From Alcanivoracaceae bacterium (GTDB lineage: Bacteria > Pseudomonadota > Gammaproteobacteria > Pseudomonadales > Alcanivoracaceae): a DNA stretch of 64,000 nt. The DNA lies in assembly GCA_029210325.1 (NCBI GenBank), contig JARGPU010000001.1:1126126-1190125 (forward strand). The letters are read 5' to 3'. The stretch's first letter is position 1. The number at the start of each line of letters is the position of its first letter. The position numbers were made by a program, and so were the translations under genes. A model generated the notes under the pieces. The model saw only the letters and a list, made by a program, of their open reading frames with translations. It searched no databases and was not told the DNA's origin. Positions 20,412-28,882 of this stretch are shown piece after piece.

Positions 20412-20681
20412 ATGACTGAACCTGTATCCGCTGCGCCCCGCACGGCTCGAGCCGCCGAGAATCTGCATGAGGCAGTTGATGCTGCCGCAGAGAAGGTCGG
20501 CAGTGCTGAGGAAAGTCTGCGAGAGCAGGCAGAAAAAGCCCGGCAGACGGCGGAATATGCCAAGGCGCGAGGCGCGGAAGTGGTCGATTCAATGGCTCGC
20601 TATACACGGGATAACCCGCTTGCTGCGGTAGGCATAGCCTTTGCTGCCGGCTTTTTACTGGCTTCACTGACACGGCGCTGA
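20412..20681 (+). CDS. DUF883/ElaB-YqjD family inner-membrane protein
   Basis: 89-aa protein with an amphipathic, Ala/Glu/Lys-rich predicted coiled coil and one C-terminal transmembrane helix (NPLAAVGIAFAAGFLLASL), ending in TRR. This is the pattern of ElaB/YqjD proteins, which in E. coli are RpoS-induced tail-anchored proteins that bind ribosomes in stationary phase. I use the ATG at 20412 with GGAG 8 nt upstream; earlier in-frame codons (20355, 20382) lack a good site. Its stop touches the next start. Confidence 0.85.
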   Translation: MTEPVSAAPRTARAAENLHEAVDAAAEKVGSAEESLREQAEKARQTAEYAKARGAEVVDSMARYTRDNPLAAVGIAFAAGFLLASLTRR

Positions 20682-21118
20682 TGAGCAATACGGAACAACC
20701 ACCGGCCACTGAGCCGCAACAGTCAGAGGCCTCCTCCCGGGTTTTGATGGATGACCTTAGCCGAATCAGTTCGGGTTTCGGTGATCTGGCTCGGGATGCT
20801 GTGGCATTGCTCAAAGCTGAATCCCGGCTGGCGGCTTCGGCACTGGTGCTTATCGTTGTATTGACCATGGTCACCGGCTTTCTGCTTGCCGGTGCCACCT
20901 TGCTGCTGGTCGCGGCCCCGGTGGTGGTGTTGATCGAAATGGGTTGGCTCGGGCCGTCGCTGGCGGTGTTGGCGGTGGTAGTAATGCTGTTGCTGATGTC
21001 GTTATTACTGTTTTGGGTTATCAGTCGACTGGCGCGCGACCTTCTGTTTCCGCGCAGCCGGGCCGCCTGGCAGCGGCGACCGGGTCAGCCACGGCCACCA
21101 GTCGATGAAGGGGAGTAG
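20681..21118 (+). CDS. YqjE-like phage-holin-family membrane protein
   Basis: 145 aa with two strong transmembrane helices (LVLIVVLTMVTGFLLAGATL and a second at about residues 85-117), matching the holin superfamily III/YqjE family (PF07332). Despite the name these are chromosomal stress genes, not lysis genes. The start overlaps the upstream stop by one base (TGATG), and the order DUF883-YqjE-YqjK is the same as in E. coli yqjDEK. Confidence 0.82.
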   Translation: MSNTEQPPATEPQQSEASSRVLMDDLSRISSGFGDLARDAVALLKAESRLAASALVLIVVLTMVTGFLLAGATLLLVAAPVVVLIEMGWLGPSLAVLAVVVMLLLMSLLLFWVISRLARDLLFPRSRAAWQRRPGQPRPPVDEGE

Positions 21119-21126
21119 CGAGGGGT

Positions 21127-21399
21127 ATGTTTTTGCGTCACCACCGCCATCGTCACCAGGCTGATCAGGCAAGCAAGGATCTTGCTGCCAGTCGCGAGGC
21201 ACTGGCCGAGCATATCCAGCAGCAACGTGAACGCTGGCGTCAGCGTTATCCCTGGCTATTACCCTTGTCGTTTGTTGCCGGTTTGCTGGTGGCCCGTTTT
21301 CGTCCTGGGCAGAAGCTCTGGCAGCTTGCCCAAGGGCTGATGGTTGTCGGTGACTGGGTCAGTCGCCGCGATCCGGTTTATCGCCGCCCGCCGGAGTAG
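21127..21399 (+). CDS. YqjK-like small membrane protein
   Basis: 90-aa His/Arg/Gln-rich protein with one hydrophobic segment (PWLLPLSFVAGLLVARF). Assigned to the YqjK-like group mainly by its position after YqjE. Its last 41 bp overlap the 3' end of the convergent Gcr gene. Confidence 0.6.
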   Translation: MFLRHHRHRHQADQASKDLAASREALAEHIQQQRERWRQRYPWLLPLSFVAGLLVARFRPGQKLWQLAQGLMVVGDWVSRRDPVYRRPPE

Positions 21400-23410
21400 C
21401 TTCTTTATCGGTTTCCTTCGGCGGCCAGAGCAGGGCGCTTGGCTGCTGGCGAACTTCGCTTGCCAGTACGCGCAACAATTTGCTGGTGCTTTTGATTTGT
21501 ACGCCGCGGGCCCTTAGTGCCACTGAAAGTGCCAGCGCAAAGCTGACCGCCAGATTGATCAGGCCAATCAGCAGTACTATGCCAAGTAGTTCGGCAAACA
21601 GTCGTATATCAGTCACCCCCGCATAGCCCAGATTCGCTGATGAAAATGCTACATGGCGAATATCCAGTGGCAGGTTCATCAGTGAGCCGAAGTAGCCCGT
21701 GGCTCCAAGCAGCACACCAAAGATAAAATTTCCCGCAATGGCGCCGTTATGCTTGGCCAGGTACTCGCCGGTTTTTTCTCGCCAGTGCAGCGGCATTAGC
21801 CGCCGGATCAGTGGGTGATGTTTGAAACGTTCTGCCACTGACAGGTAGGCGGCGCGGTTATCAAAAAAACCGGCAATCAAACCAGACAGGAACAACCAGA
21901 CGCCGGCAATGGCGGCATGAAGCAGAGCCAGGCTGGCAAAGGGGGTTAGTGAGTACTGTTGATACTGCTGTTGCTGCGCATCAAGTAGGGGCTCTCCAAG
22001 CCAGTGTTGGTAGCCAAGACTGAGTAGCATGGCAATGCTGAGGGCCACAGAAACATTGCCGGCAATGGCGATAAACTGGGAGCGTGTTACCTGAACCAGC
22101 AGTTGAGCGAGACGTTTCGGGTTGGCTCCACCACGGCCTTCTTTTTCTACCGCGCTGGCAAAGCGGGCGGCGGTCATGGCCGGCTGTTTGGTGGCAATGG
22201 TAAAGCCACAGATATGAATCAAGACAAAGCCAAGCCCATAGATCAGGCAGTACAGTAATGTCTCTGTGCCCGCATCAAAGCCCACCTCATGGGTGTGAAT
22301 TTTCAATAGCGCCATTAGCGGAATAATCAGACCGGCTCCCGCAGCAGAGCGCAGCATGGAAAAGTATTCACTGCGGTCACGGGTAACATAGTGCTCGCCA
22401 TGATCGCTGGCATTCTCGGTAACAGTGCGCGATAGCAGGCGAATACTTTGGCGCCACAAGGCGCGCACACTGTTGCGCATTGTCGTAGCAACGACCAGCT
22501 CGCGGAACAGGATCAGGGTGGTTTCCCGGCTACGTTGTATGTCGGATAGATTGACGATGTCGAGAATGTGTTCAATACGAGCCAGCGTTTGTTCCAGTCG
22601 CTCGAGCAAATAAGTAAGGGAAATACTGGTGCCACGGGTAACCGCGCGGCGCCTGAACGCAGCAACCTCGGTGGCGCACTGGTCGAGCATTACACGAGCA
22701 TGGGAGGCATCGTGCCAACGACTATGATCGCCTTCCAGCCATGCTTCATAGTCGCGCACAAAGCTGGACAGCTCGCGCTGCAGGCCAACAAAGGCAGACT
22801 CACGAATCTGCATACGAGGTTCCAGCCGCACTAGATCCGGTTCCAGCTCTTCCGCCGCCACCCAGATCGATAGCATCTCCAGTGCATACAGCAACTCATC
22901 CAGAGCGCGCACCATAAATGGCCGCATTTCTCCGTCCGGGGTATGCCACAGGGTCATAAACAGGCCCAGCCAGGCATCGTCAGATACCCGGGCCACCCAT
23001 TCGCCGTCCTGGGGATGAGTGAATATCAGCGACAACATGCTGGCCAGATCAGCAGGGTCCTTGGGTGCTGGATTGAGATGCTCGTAAATGCGTCGCCTCA
23101 GCTCGCTGCGAAAGCCCTGTCGAGGCAGAATCCCCAAGGAGGCAAATGCGGGGAAAAAATGTGTATCGGCAAGCCAAGTACGCAGACACTCAGAAATGCT
23201 GGCGCGTAACTCCGGGCGAGTCTCAAGGGCGGCGCGCAGGTCGTTAATGCGGCTTTCTACTTGTGCACCGGCTTGCTCAGAGCCAGCCGCGGACGGGCGC
23301 AGCCAAGCGACAATTCTTCGCAAAATCGTCAGGGTGCCAGCGCCGTCTTGCTGCTCCAGCTGGTTTAGCAGGTCAGTGGCAGTGGGGTGAGCACGGCGCC
23401 ACAGGCTCAT
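21359..23410 (-). CDS. Gcr-type membrane protein ('site-specific recombinase' family, PF10136)
   Basis: 683-aa protein. The N-terminal ~330 residues are soluble, with a conserved block around RNSVRALWRQSIRLLSRTVTE and GEHYVTRDRSEY; the C-terminal half has about six transmembrane segments (LIIPLMALLKI onward). The family carries the old name site-specific recombinase from a gonococcal study, but a polytopic membrane protein without tyrosine- or serine-recombinase motifs is not a credible recombinase. Function unknown. It follows uup with a 4-nt overlap, so it is in that operon. Confidence 0.75.
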   Translation of the reverse strand: MSLWRRAHPTATDLLNQLEQQDGAGTLTILRRIVAWLRPSAAGSEQAGAQVESRINDLRAALETRPELRASISECLRTWLADTHFFPAFASLGILPRQGFRSELRRRIYEHLNPAPKDPADLASMLSLIFTHPQDGEWVARVSDDAWLGLFMTLWHTPDGEMRPFMVRALDELLYALEMLSIWVAAEELEPDLVRLEPRMQIRESAFVGLQRELSSFVRDYEAWLEGDHSRWHDASHARVMLDQCATEVAAFRRRAVTRGTSISLTYLLERLEQTLARIEHILDIVNLSDIQRSRETTLILFRELVVATTMRNSVRALWRQSIRLLSRTVTENASDHGEHYVTRDRSEYFSMLRSAAGAGLIIPLMALLKIHTHEVGFDAGTETLLYCLIYGLGFVLIHICGFTIATKQPAMTAARFASAVEKEGRGGANPKRLAQLLVQVTRSQFIAIAGNVSVALSIAMLLSLGYQHWLGEPLLDAQQQQYQQYSLTPFASLALLHAAIAGVWLFLSGLIAGFFDNRAAYLSVAERFKHHPLIRRLMPLHWREKTGEYLAKHNGAIAGNFIFGVLLGATGYFGSLMNLPLDIRHVAFSSANLGYAGVTDIRLFAELLGIVLLIGLINLAVSFALALSVALRARGVQIKSTSKLLRVLASEVRQQPSALLWPPKETDKEATPAGGDKPDRGD

Positions 23411-25299
23411 GGTTCCAGCTCCGACCAGCGATTGAATGCTTGTTCCAGAGCCTGCTCCTTTTCTGTCAGTGCTGTGGTGGTGGCCGCAACCTGCCCTGGG
23501 TCACCCTTGAAGAAATCCGGGTCGCTCATGGCCTGCTGTAGCTGACTGATTTCTGTTTCCAGTTTTTCAATCAGTAGCGGCAGCTCTTTCAGTTCCGTTT
23601 GCTCCTTGTAGCTGAGTTTTTTTTTGCCAGAAGAGGTTGCCGGCGTAGCGGGTGCCAGTTTGGCAGCCACTTTTTTGTCGCCCTGTTGATTGGCGGACTT
23701 GCTCTTTGGCTTGGCCCGCTGACGTAACCAGTCCTGATAGCCGCCGACGTATTCATTGACTTCGCCCTGTTCAAAGACCAGCGTCGAGGTGACCACGTTG
23801 TCGACAAACTCCCGGTCGTGGCTGACCAGCAGCAGGGTGCCCTGATACTGCATCAGTTGTTCTTCGAGAAGGTCCAGCGTGTCAGCATCCAGATCGTTGG
23901 TTGGCTCATCCATTACCAGCAAGTTAAATGGTCGAGTAAACAGTCTGGCCAGCAATAGTCGGTTGCGCTCTCCGCCGGAAAGCGCCTTGACTGGCTGGCG
24001 GCAGCGGGCCGGTTCAAACAGGAAATCTTGCAGGTAGCCAATGATGTGCTTTTGCTGGCCGTTGACCTCAATGAAGTCACTGCCCTCAACAACGTTTTCG
24101 ATAATGGATTTATTCTCGTCCAGAGTTTCACGCAGCTGGTCAAACCAGGCAATTTGCAGGTTGGTGCCAAGGCGCACGTTGCCGCTTTGCGGCTCTTGCC
24201 GGCCAAGCAGCAACTTTAGCAAAGTGGACTTGCCGCAGCCGTTCGGACCGATCAAGCCGATGCGATCACCGCGCTGGATAGTGATGGCAAAATCCTTGAA
24301 AAGAGTATGGCCGCCGAAAGCTGCGCTCAGCTGCTCTGCTTCGATAACCAACTTGCCGGACTTGTCTCCCTGTTGCACGGTCAGGCTGGCTTGGCCGGTA
24401 CGCTCACGGCGTGCGGCACGTTCCTGACGCATGGCCTTGAGGGCGCGCACCCGGCCTTCATTACGAGTTCGTCGTGCCTTAACACCTTGACGGATCCAGC
24501 GTTCCTCCTGAGACAGCTTTTTGTCGAATTCGCTGTTGGATTTTTCTTCCGCATCCAGCTGGGCCTGTTTGCCTTGCAGGTAGGTTTCGTAGTTGCCCGG
24601 CCAGCTGGTTAGGCGGCCACGGTCGAGCTCGATAATACGGGTGGCCAAGGCACGCAGAAAGGCACGGTCGTGGGTGATAAACAGTAAGGTGCCATTCCAG
24701 CTTTTGAGAAACTCTTCCAGCCAGCGGATTGATTCGATATCCAGATGGTTAGTTGGCTCATCCAGTAACAGGATGTCCGGCTCCTGCACCAGAGCCTGGG
24801 CCAGCAGTACACGTCGTTTCATACCCCCTGACAGACCGGCAAAGTCAGTTTGACCGTCAAGGGCAAGACGGGTCAGCACGGTGTCGACCCGCTGTGACAG
24901 GGTCCAGCCGTCGCGGCTGTCCAGTTCGTGCTGCAGATCCTCGAAGCGCTGCATATCAGCATCGGAGGCGTCGCCTAGAGTCAGCGCCAGCGCGGCGTGC
25001 TCGGCAACGATGCCGCCAAGATCGCCGAAACCACGCGCCACCACATCGAACACACTGCCCTCGGTGTCCGCTGGCACTTCCTGCACCAGACGGGCGATGG
25101 TCAGGCCTGGCTGCTTTTCAAGATCCCCGTCATCCGCCTGGATTTCCTCAGCAATCAGCTTCATCAGAGTCGACTTGCCGGCGCCGTTGCGGCCCACCAG
25201 ACAGAGCCTTTCCCCCGGCTCAATGGACAGGTTGACGCCATCAAGCAGCGGCGCGGCGCCATAGGCCAGCTGAATATTGCGCAGGGTAAGCAGGGGCAT
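23407..25299 (-). CDS. uup: ABC-F family ATPase Uup
   Basis: 630-aa cytosolic protein with two ABC domains and no membrane domain. Walker A GRNGAGKST and GPNGCGKST, signatures LSGGMKRR and LSGGERNR, Walker B LLLDEPTNHLD and LVMDEPTNDLD. The C-terminal coiled coil (about 530-630) is diagnostic of Uup, which suppresses transposon excision and acts on ribosomes or branched DNA. The start at 25299 begins directly at MPLLTLRNI; an in-frame codon at 25383 would add an unlikely extension. Confidence 0.92.
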   Translation of the reverse strand: MPLLTLRNIQLAYGAAPLLDGVNLSIEPGERLCLVGRNGAGKSTLMKLIAEEIQADDGDLEKQPGLTIARLVQEVPADTEGSVFDVVARGFGDLGGIVAEHAALALTLGDASDADMQRFEDLQHELDSRDGWTLSQRVDTVLTRLALDGQTDFAGLSGGMKRRVLLAQALVQEPDILLLDEPTNHLDIESIRWLEEFLKSWNGTLLFITHDRAFLRALATRIIELDRGRLTSWPGNYETYLQGKQAQLDAEEKSNSEFDKKLSQEERWIRQGVKARRTRNEGRVRALKAMRQERAARRERTGQASLTVQQGDKSGKLVIEAEQLSAAFGGHTLFKDFAITIQRGDRIGLIGPNGCGKSTLLKLLLGRQEPQSGNVRLGTNLQIAWFDQLRETLDENKSIIENVVEGSDFIEVNGQQKHIIGYLQDFLFEPARCRQPVKALSGGERNRLLLARLFTRPFNLLVMDEPTNDLDADTLDLLEEQLMQYQGTLLLVSHDREFVDNVVTSTLVFEQGEVNEYVGGYQDWLRQRAKPKSKSANQQGDKKVAAKLAPATPATSSGKKKLSYKEQTELKELPLLIEKLETEISQLQQAMSDPDFFKGDPGQVAATTTALTEKEQALEQAFNRWSELEP

Positions 25300-25404
25300 A
25301 AAGGTCAGACTCAGAATATCCGGGGGGCGCAGTGTACCACCGCCGGGGAATCGGCAGGGCACAGCTGTTACACTAGCCGCCATTTTACTGATCAGGCCTG
25401 CTCC

Positions 25405-26784
25405 GTGACCGTCTCTGCTTTTTCTGCCTTATCCCTGCCGGCTGACCTGCTGGCCAACCTTGATTCCCTTGGTTACACGGAGATGACCGCAGTGCAGGCC
25501 CAGAGCCTGCCACTGATCCTTGCCAGTCAGGATGTGATCGCCCAGGCTCGCACCGGCAGTGGCAAAACCGCAGCTTTCGGCATCGGTCTGCTGCAGGCGC
25601 TGGATCCTCGCTGCTTCGACTGTCAGGGGCTGGTGCTGTGCCCAACCCGTGAGTTGGCGGATCAGGTGGCCAAGGAAATTCGTCGGCTTGCCCGCAGTGC
25701 TGGCAACATCAAGGTGCTGACCCTGTGTGGTGGCGTCGCCATGGGGCCCCAGGTGGGTTCGCTGGAGCACGGCGCGCAGATTATTGTCGGCACCCCGGGC
25801 CGAGTGCAGAAGCACTTGCTCAAGGGCTCGTTGCGCCTTGATGCGCTGCGCACTCTGGTGCTGGATGAAGCAGACCGGATGCTGGATATGGGTTTTTACG
25901 ACAGCATTGCCGAGATCATTGTGCAAATACCTGCTAAGCGTCAGACGCTGTTGTTTTCCGCAACTTATCCGTCTGGCGTCAAGCAACTGGCCGCGTCTTT
26001 TATGCGTGATCCACAGCAGGTGCGGGTTGAATCACTGCATAGTGATAGTGAGATTGAGCAGCGCTTCTACGAGATCGATGCGCAAGAGCGTATGAGAACG
26101 GTGCTGCGAGTACTGGCCTGTTATCGACCGGAATCAAGCGTTGCTTTTTGCTTTACCAAACAGCAGTGCGATGAGTTAACCGGCACGCTGCGTGCCAGCG
26201 GTATTTCTGCCGAGTCTTTGCACGGCGATATGGAGCAGCGAGACCGAGATCAGGTGCTTGCCTTGTTTGCCAATAAAAGCTTGTCGGTACTGGTGGCCAC
26301 GGATGTGGCTGCCCGTGGGCTGGATATTGATGCGCTGGATATGGTGATCAATGTTGAACTGGCGCGCGATGCAGAAACCCATATTCATCGAGTGGGTCGC
26401 AGTGGTCGGGCCGGGCGCAAGGGTATGGCGATTAGTCTGGTGGCGCCGCCGGAGGCACGTCGCGCTCAGGCCATCGAGGCGATGCAGAAGGCACCATTGA
26501 ACTGGCACCCGCTGAATAGTCTTAAACCACAACCGGGCGAGCCTTTGCAGCCCCCCATGCGCACCCTGTGTATCGCCGCCGGGCGCAAGGACAAGTTACG
26601 TCCGGGGGACATCCTGGGCGCACTGACTAAAGACGCGGGCATTGCTGGCGATCAGGTCGGTAAGATCTCGGTATTTGATTTCCAGTCCTACGTGGCCGTG
26701 AAGCGTGATGTGGCGGATACGGCGCTGGCACGGCTGGGTGCTGGCAAGATCAAGGGACGTTCGTTGCGAATAAGAGCTCTCTAA
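25405..26784 (+). CDS. dbpA: ATP-dependent RNA helicase DbpA
   Basis: DEAD-box helicase for 50S subunit assembly, activated by 23S rRNA hairpin 92. From the GTG start at 25405 it has 459 aa, close to E. coli DbpA (457). Q motif, ARTGSGKT, LVLDEADRML, LLFSATYP, ATDVAARGLDI and HRVGRSGRAGR are all present. The C-terminal 75 residues match the DbpA RNA-binding domain (RKDKLRPGDILGAL, KISVFDFQSYVAV). The reading frame stays open far upstream through uup, but that part is antisense. Divergent from uup. Confidence 0.95.
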   Translation: MTVSAFSALSLPADLLANLDSLGYTEMTAVQAQSLPLILASQDVIAQARTGSGKTAAFGIGLLQALDPRCFDCQGLVLCPTRELADQVAKEIRRLARSAGNIKVLTLCGGVAMGPQVGSLEHGAQIIVGTPGRVQKHLLKGSLRLDALRTLVLDEADRMLDMGFYDSIAEIIVQIPAKRQTLLFSATYPSGVKQLAASFMRDPQQVRVESLHSDSEIEQRFYEIDAQERMRTVLRVLACYRPESSVAFCFTKQQCDELTGTLRASGISAESLHGDMEQRDRDQVLALFANKSLSVLVATDVAARGLDIDALDMVINVELARDAETHIHRVGRSGRAGRKGMAISLVAPPEARRAQAIEAMQKAPLNWHPLNSLKPQPGEPLQPPMRTLCIAAGRKDKLRPGDILGALTKDAGIAGDQVGKISVFDFQSYVAVKRDVADTALARLGAGKIKGRSLRIRAL

Positions 26785-26795
26785 CGGAGGCAGGT

Positions 26796-27170
26796 ATGAG
26801 CGGCAAGAAGGAATTCACTCCCCTGCAGGCGGAGTCATTTCCGAAAAAATGCAGGATCTGCGGCAAGATCTATCAGGATCAGATGCAGTTTCTTACTCAA
26901 ACTACACCTGTGACCCATGCACCCTCCTCTATCCGGGAGGTGGCACAGGAAGATGGTAGTCACGACCTGTACTTGGAAGTGTTTCGTCACTGTACCTGCG
27001 GCGCAACGCTGATGGAGTTTTTTCACAGTCGACGTGATCTCAGTGAAGACGGAATTACCCGTCGCCAGTTGTTCGATAGCATGGTCAAGATTCTTGAAGA
27101 GGCCGGGCAGACCCGTCAGCAGGCCCGCGCAGCCTTGCTGGGGCGACTCAAAGCTTTTCGGGAAAATTAA
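26796..27170 (+). CDS. Hypothetical cysteine-rich protein (possible zinc ribbon)
   Basis: 124-aa soluble protein I do not recognise. Two cysteine pairs (CRICGK near residue 20 and HCTCGATL near 67-72) could form a zinc site. The C-terminal third is helical (GITRRQLFDSMVKILEEAG). It begins 11 nt after dbpA, with GGAGG just before the ATG, so is probably co-transcribed with dbpA. Confidence 0.7.
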   Translation: MSGKKEFTPLQAESFPKKCRICGKIYQDQMQFLTQTTPVTHAPSSIREVAQEDGSHDLYLEVFRHCTCGATLMEFFHSRRDLSEDGITRRQLFDSMVKILEEAGQTRQQARAALLGRLKAFREN

Positions 27171-27194
27171 TTTTAATACTCAGGTGAGCCGGTT

Positions 27195-28100
27195 ATGTCT
27201 GATTTGATTCTGCACCATTACGCTATGTCGCCTTTTGCCGAGAAGATCCGCGCCATGCTGGGTTACGCCGACCTTGCCTGGTTGTCCGTGGCAGTGCCGG
27301 AGATGCCGCCACGCAAGGCTCTGGAGCCTCTGGCGGGGAAATATCGCAAAATTCCGGTGATGCAAATCGGCGCAGACGTATTCTGTGACACTCGCACCAT
27401 CAGCAGTGAGATCGCCAGACTGTGTGGCAAGCCTGAGCTGGCACTGGAGAACTGCAGTGAAGAAGTTCAGGCCTTCGTGCGCCATACGGATTTGCAGGTG
27501 TTTCTAGCCTGTGTGTTGTCGGCGCCAGGTGGAACCTTATTGCGCAAACTGTGGAAAGGGTCTTCGTTGTTGAATGTGGCCCGCTTTCTACGTGACAGAA
27601 TAAATATGGGGCGCACTGCCAGTGTCAAAGCCGCCGGGCCCAAGCGTGCCAAGGTGATTGTCCGGGAGCAGTTGGAAGATATGGAAAGGCGTCTTGCTGA
27701 CCAGCCGTTTTTGTTTGGTGATAAGCCCTGTATTGCTGATTTCAGCGCCTATCATGGCATGTGGTTTATCCGTGATTTGGGTGAGTCTCGTTTTATTGAT
27801 CGCTACTCAAAAGTGAGCGAGTGGATGAACCGGATGCGTGGCTTTGGTCACGGTGATGTGACGGTAATTAGCGCGGATCAGGCTTTGGATGCTGCACTGG
27901 CAGTGCAGCCCCGTGCTTTGGCAAGTGATGCTGATGGTGCTTTGATAACTATTGCTCCCGATGACTACGGCCAGACTGCGGTTCAGGGAAAATTGGTGTC
28001 AGAGACTGGTCAGGGTTGGGTGATTGCCAGAGAGAATTCCCGAGTGGGCAGGGTGCATGTGCATTTTCCCAAGCAGGGCTATGTGGCAACCACTGACTGA
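27195..28100 (+). CDS. Glutathione S-transferase-like protein with C-terminal extension
   Basis: 301 aa. Residues ~1-80 are a GST N-terminal thioredoxin fold (LILHHYAMSPFAEKIRAMLG, KIPVMQIGADVFCDTRTI); ~100-220 is an all-helical GST C-domain (PFLFGDKPCIADFSAYHGMW). About 75 further residues look beta-rich (AQTAVQGKLV-like, VGRVHVHFPKQGYV) and are not part of a usual GST. Catalytic Ser/Cys at residue ~10 (MSPFAEK) is plausible. Substrate unknown. Confidence 0.82.
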   Translation: MSDLILHHYAMSPFAEKIRAMLGYADLAWLSVAVPEMPPRKALEPLAGKYRKIPVMQIGADVFCDTRTISSEIARLCGKPELALENCSEEVQAFVRHTDLQVFLACVLSAPGGTLLRKLWKGSSLLNVARFLRDRINMGRTASVKAAGPKRAKVIVREQLEDMERRLADQPFLFGDKPCIADFSAYHGMWFIRDLGESRFIDRYSKVSEWMNRMRGFGHGDVTVISADQALDAALAVQPRALASDADGALITIAPDDYGQTAVQGKLVSETGQGWVIARENSRVGRVHVHFPKQGYVATTD

Positions 28101-28120
28101 CTCTGGGTGCGGGCGCCGTT

Positions 28121-28783
28121 CTACTCTGCGATGTGCCCGACTTTTACCAGCAGCGTACAGCCCTCACGACTGAATGGATGATGCCGGCTCCAGGGCGGGT
28201 TACGTAGCCAGCTACCCGCTGGGTACTGCCCGTCTTCGTCTTCGAACACCCCTTCAATAACAAAAATTTCTTCGCCGCCGGGGTGGCTGTGTGGTTGAAA
28301 CACAGTGCCTGGCGCCCAGCGCACAAGTGCGGTATGGACGATGCCATGGCTGTGTAGCGACATCACGCTAAGACCATCTACCAGTCCCGGCCGCCAATTG
28401 GACTCCCCGGTGCGGATGCGAACGCTGGCATCGTCATCCGGAGAAAACTGGTTCAGTTTTACCAGAATGGTGCAGCCCTGTTCGCTAAACGGGGCATGGG
28501 ATGAACCGGGAGGGTTGCGCAGATAGGAGCCCGCGGGATAGTCGCCATGTTCGTCACTGAACACGCCATCCAGTACCAGAATTTCCTCTCCCAGGGGGTG
28601 CTGGTGGGCACTAAATCGAGTGCCAGGCTCATAGCGGACAATGCTGGTGACTTGCCCGGATTCCGCCGCTTCTCGCTCCAGCTTTTTGCGCCACACGCCG
28701 TCGACCGGTGAGCTCTCCCAGTCCAGATCAGTGGTATTGATGAAGAGTCGCTGGCTGCGATCCATATTCAGCGGTGCGGACAT
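28121..28783 (-). CDS. ChrR-like double-cupin protein
   Basis: About 220 aa with two tandem cupin modules, each with metal-ligand motifs (HQHPLGEEILVLDG and HSHPGGEEIFVIEG) and each ending in a SWLRNPP/SYLRNPP segment followed by a cysteine. This is the ChrR C-terminal cupin family, which in Rhodobacter is the sensor domain of a zinc anti-sigma factor. The anti-sigma zinc-binding domain is missing and no ECF sigma factor is adjacent, so it is more likely a stand-alone oxygenase or sensor. Start ATG at 28783; upstream in-frame codon 28867 is less likely. Divergent from the SQR-like gene. Confidence 0.8.
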   Translation of the reverse strand: MSAPLNMDRSQRLFINTTDLDWESSPVDGVWRKKLEREAAESGQVTSIVRYEPGTRFSAHQHPLGEEILVLDGVFSDEHGDYPAGSYLRNPPGSSHAPFSEQGCTILVKLNQFSPDDDASVRIRTGESNWRPGLVDGLSVMSLHSHGIVHTALVRWAPGTVFQPHSHPGGEEIFVIEGVFEDEDGQYPAGSWLRNPPWSRHHPFSREGCTLLVKVGHIAE

Positions 28784-28882
28784 CAGGCCTGCCTTTTGGT
28801 GGGAAGTGATGCAGATCAATTGTAGTTCATGGTGGTGAGAGTAACGTGACCGGATAGCATAAGTCACAGGTGGGAGTTAATC

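Noticed and set aside
20681-21118. Prophage holin
   Set aside because: Matches the YqjE stress family in a yqjDEK-type operon; no phage genes nearby.
21359-23410. Mobile-element recombinase
   Set aside because: The family name says recombinase, but the protein is a polytopic membrane protein without recombinase motifs, and no attachment sites or repeats flank it.
24997-25404. Upstream extension of dbpA
   Set aside because: It would overlap uup on the opposite strand and add about 136 residues absent from DbpA; GTG at 25405 gives the standard length.
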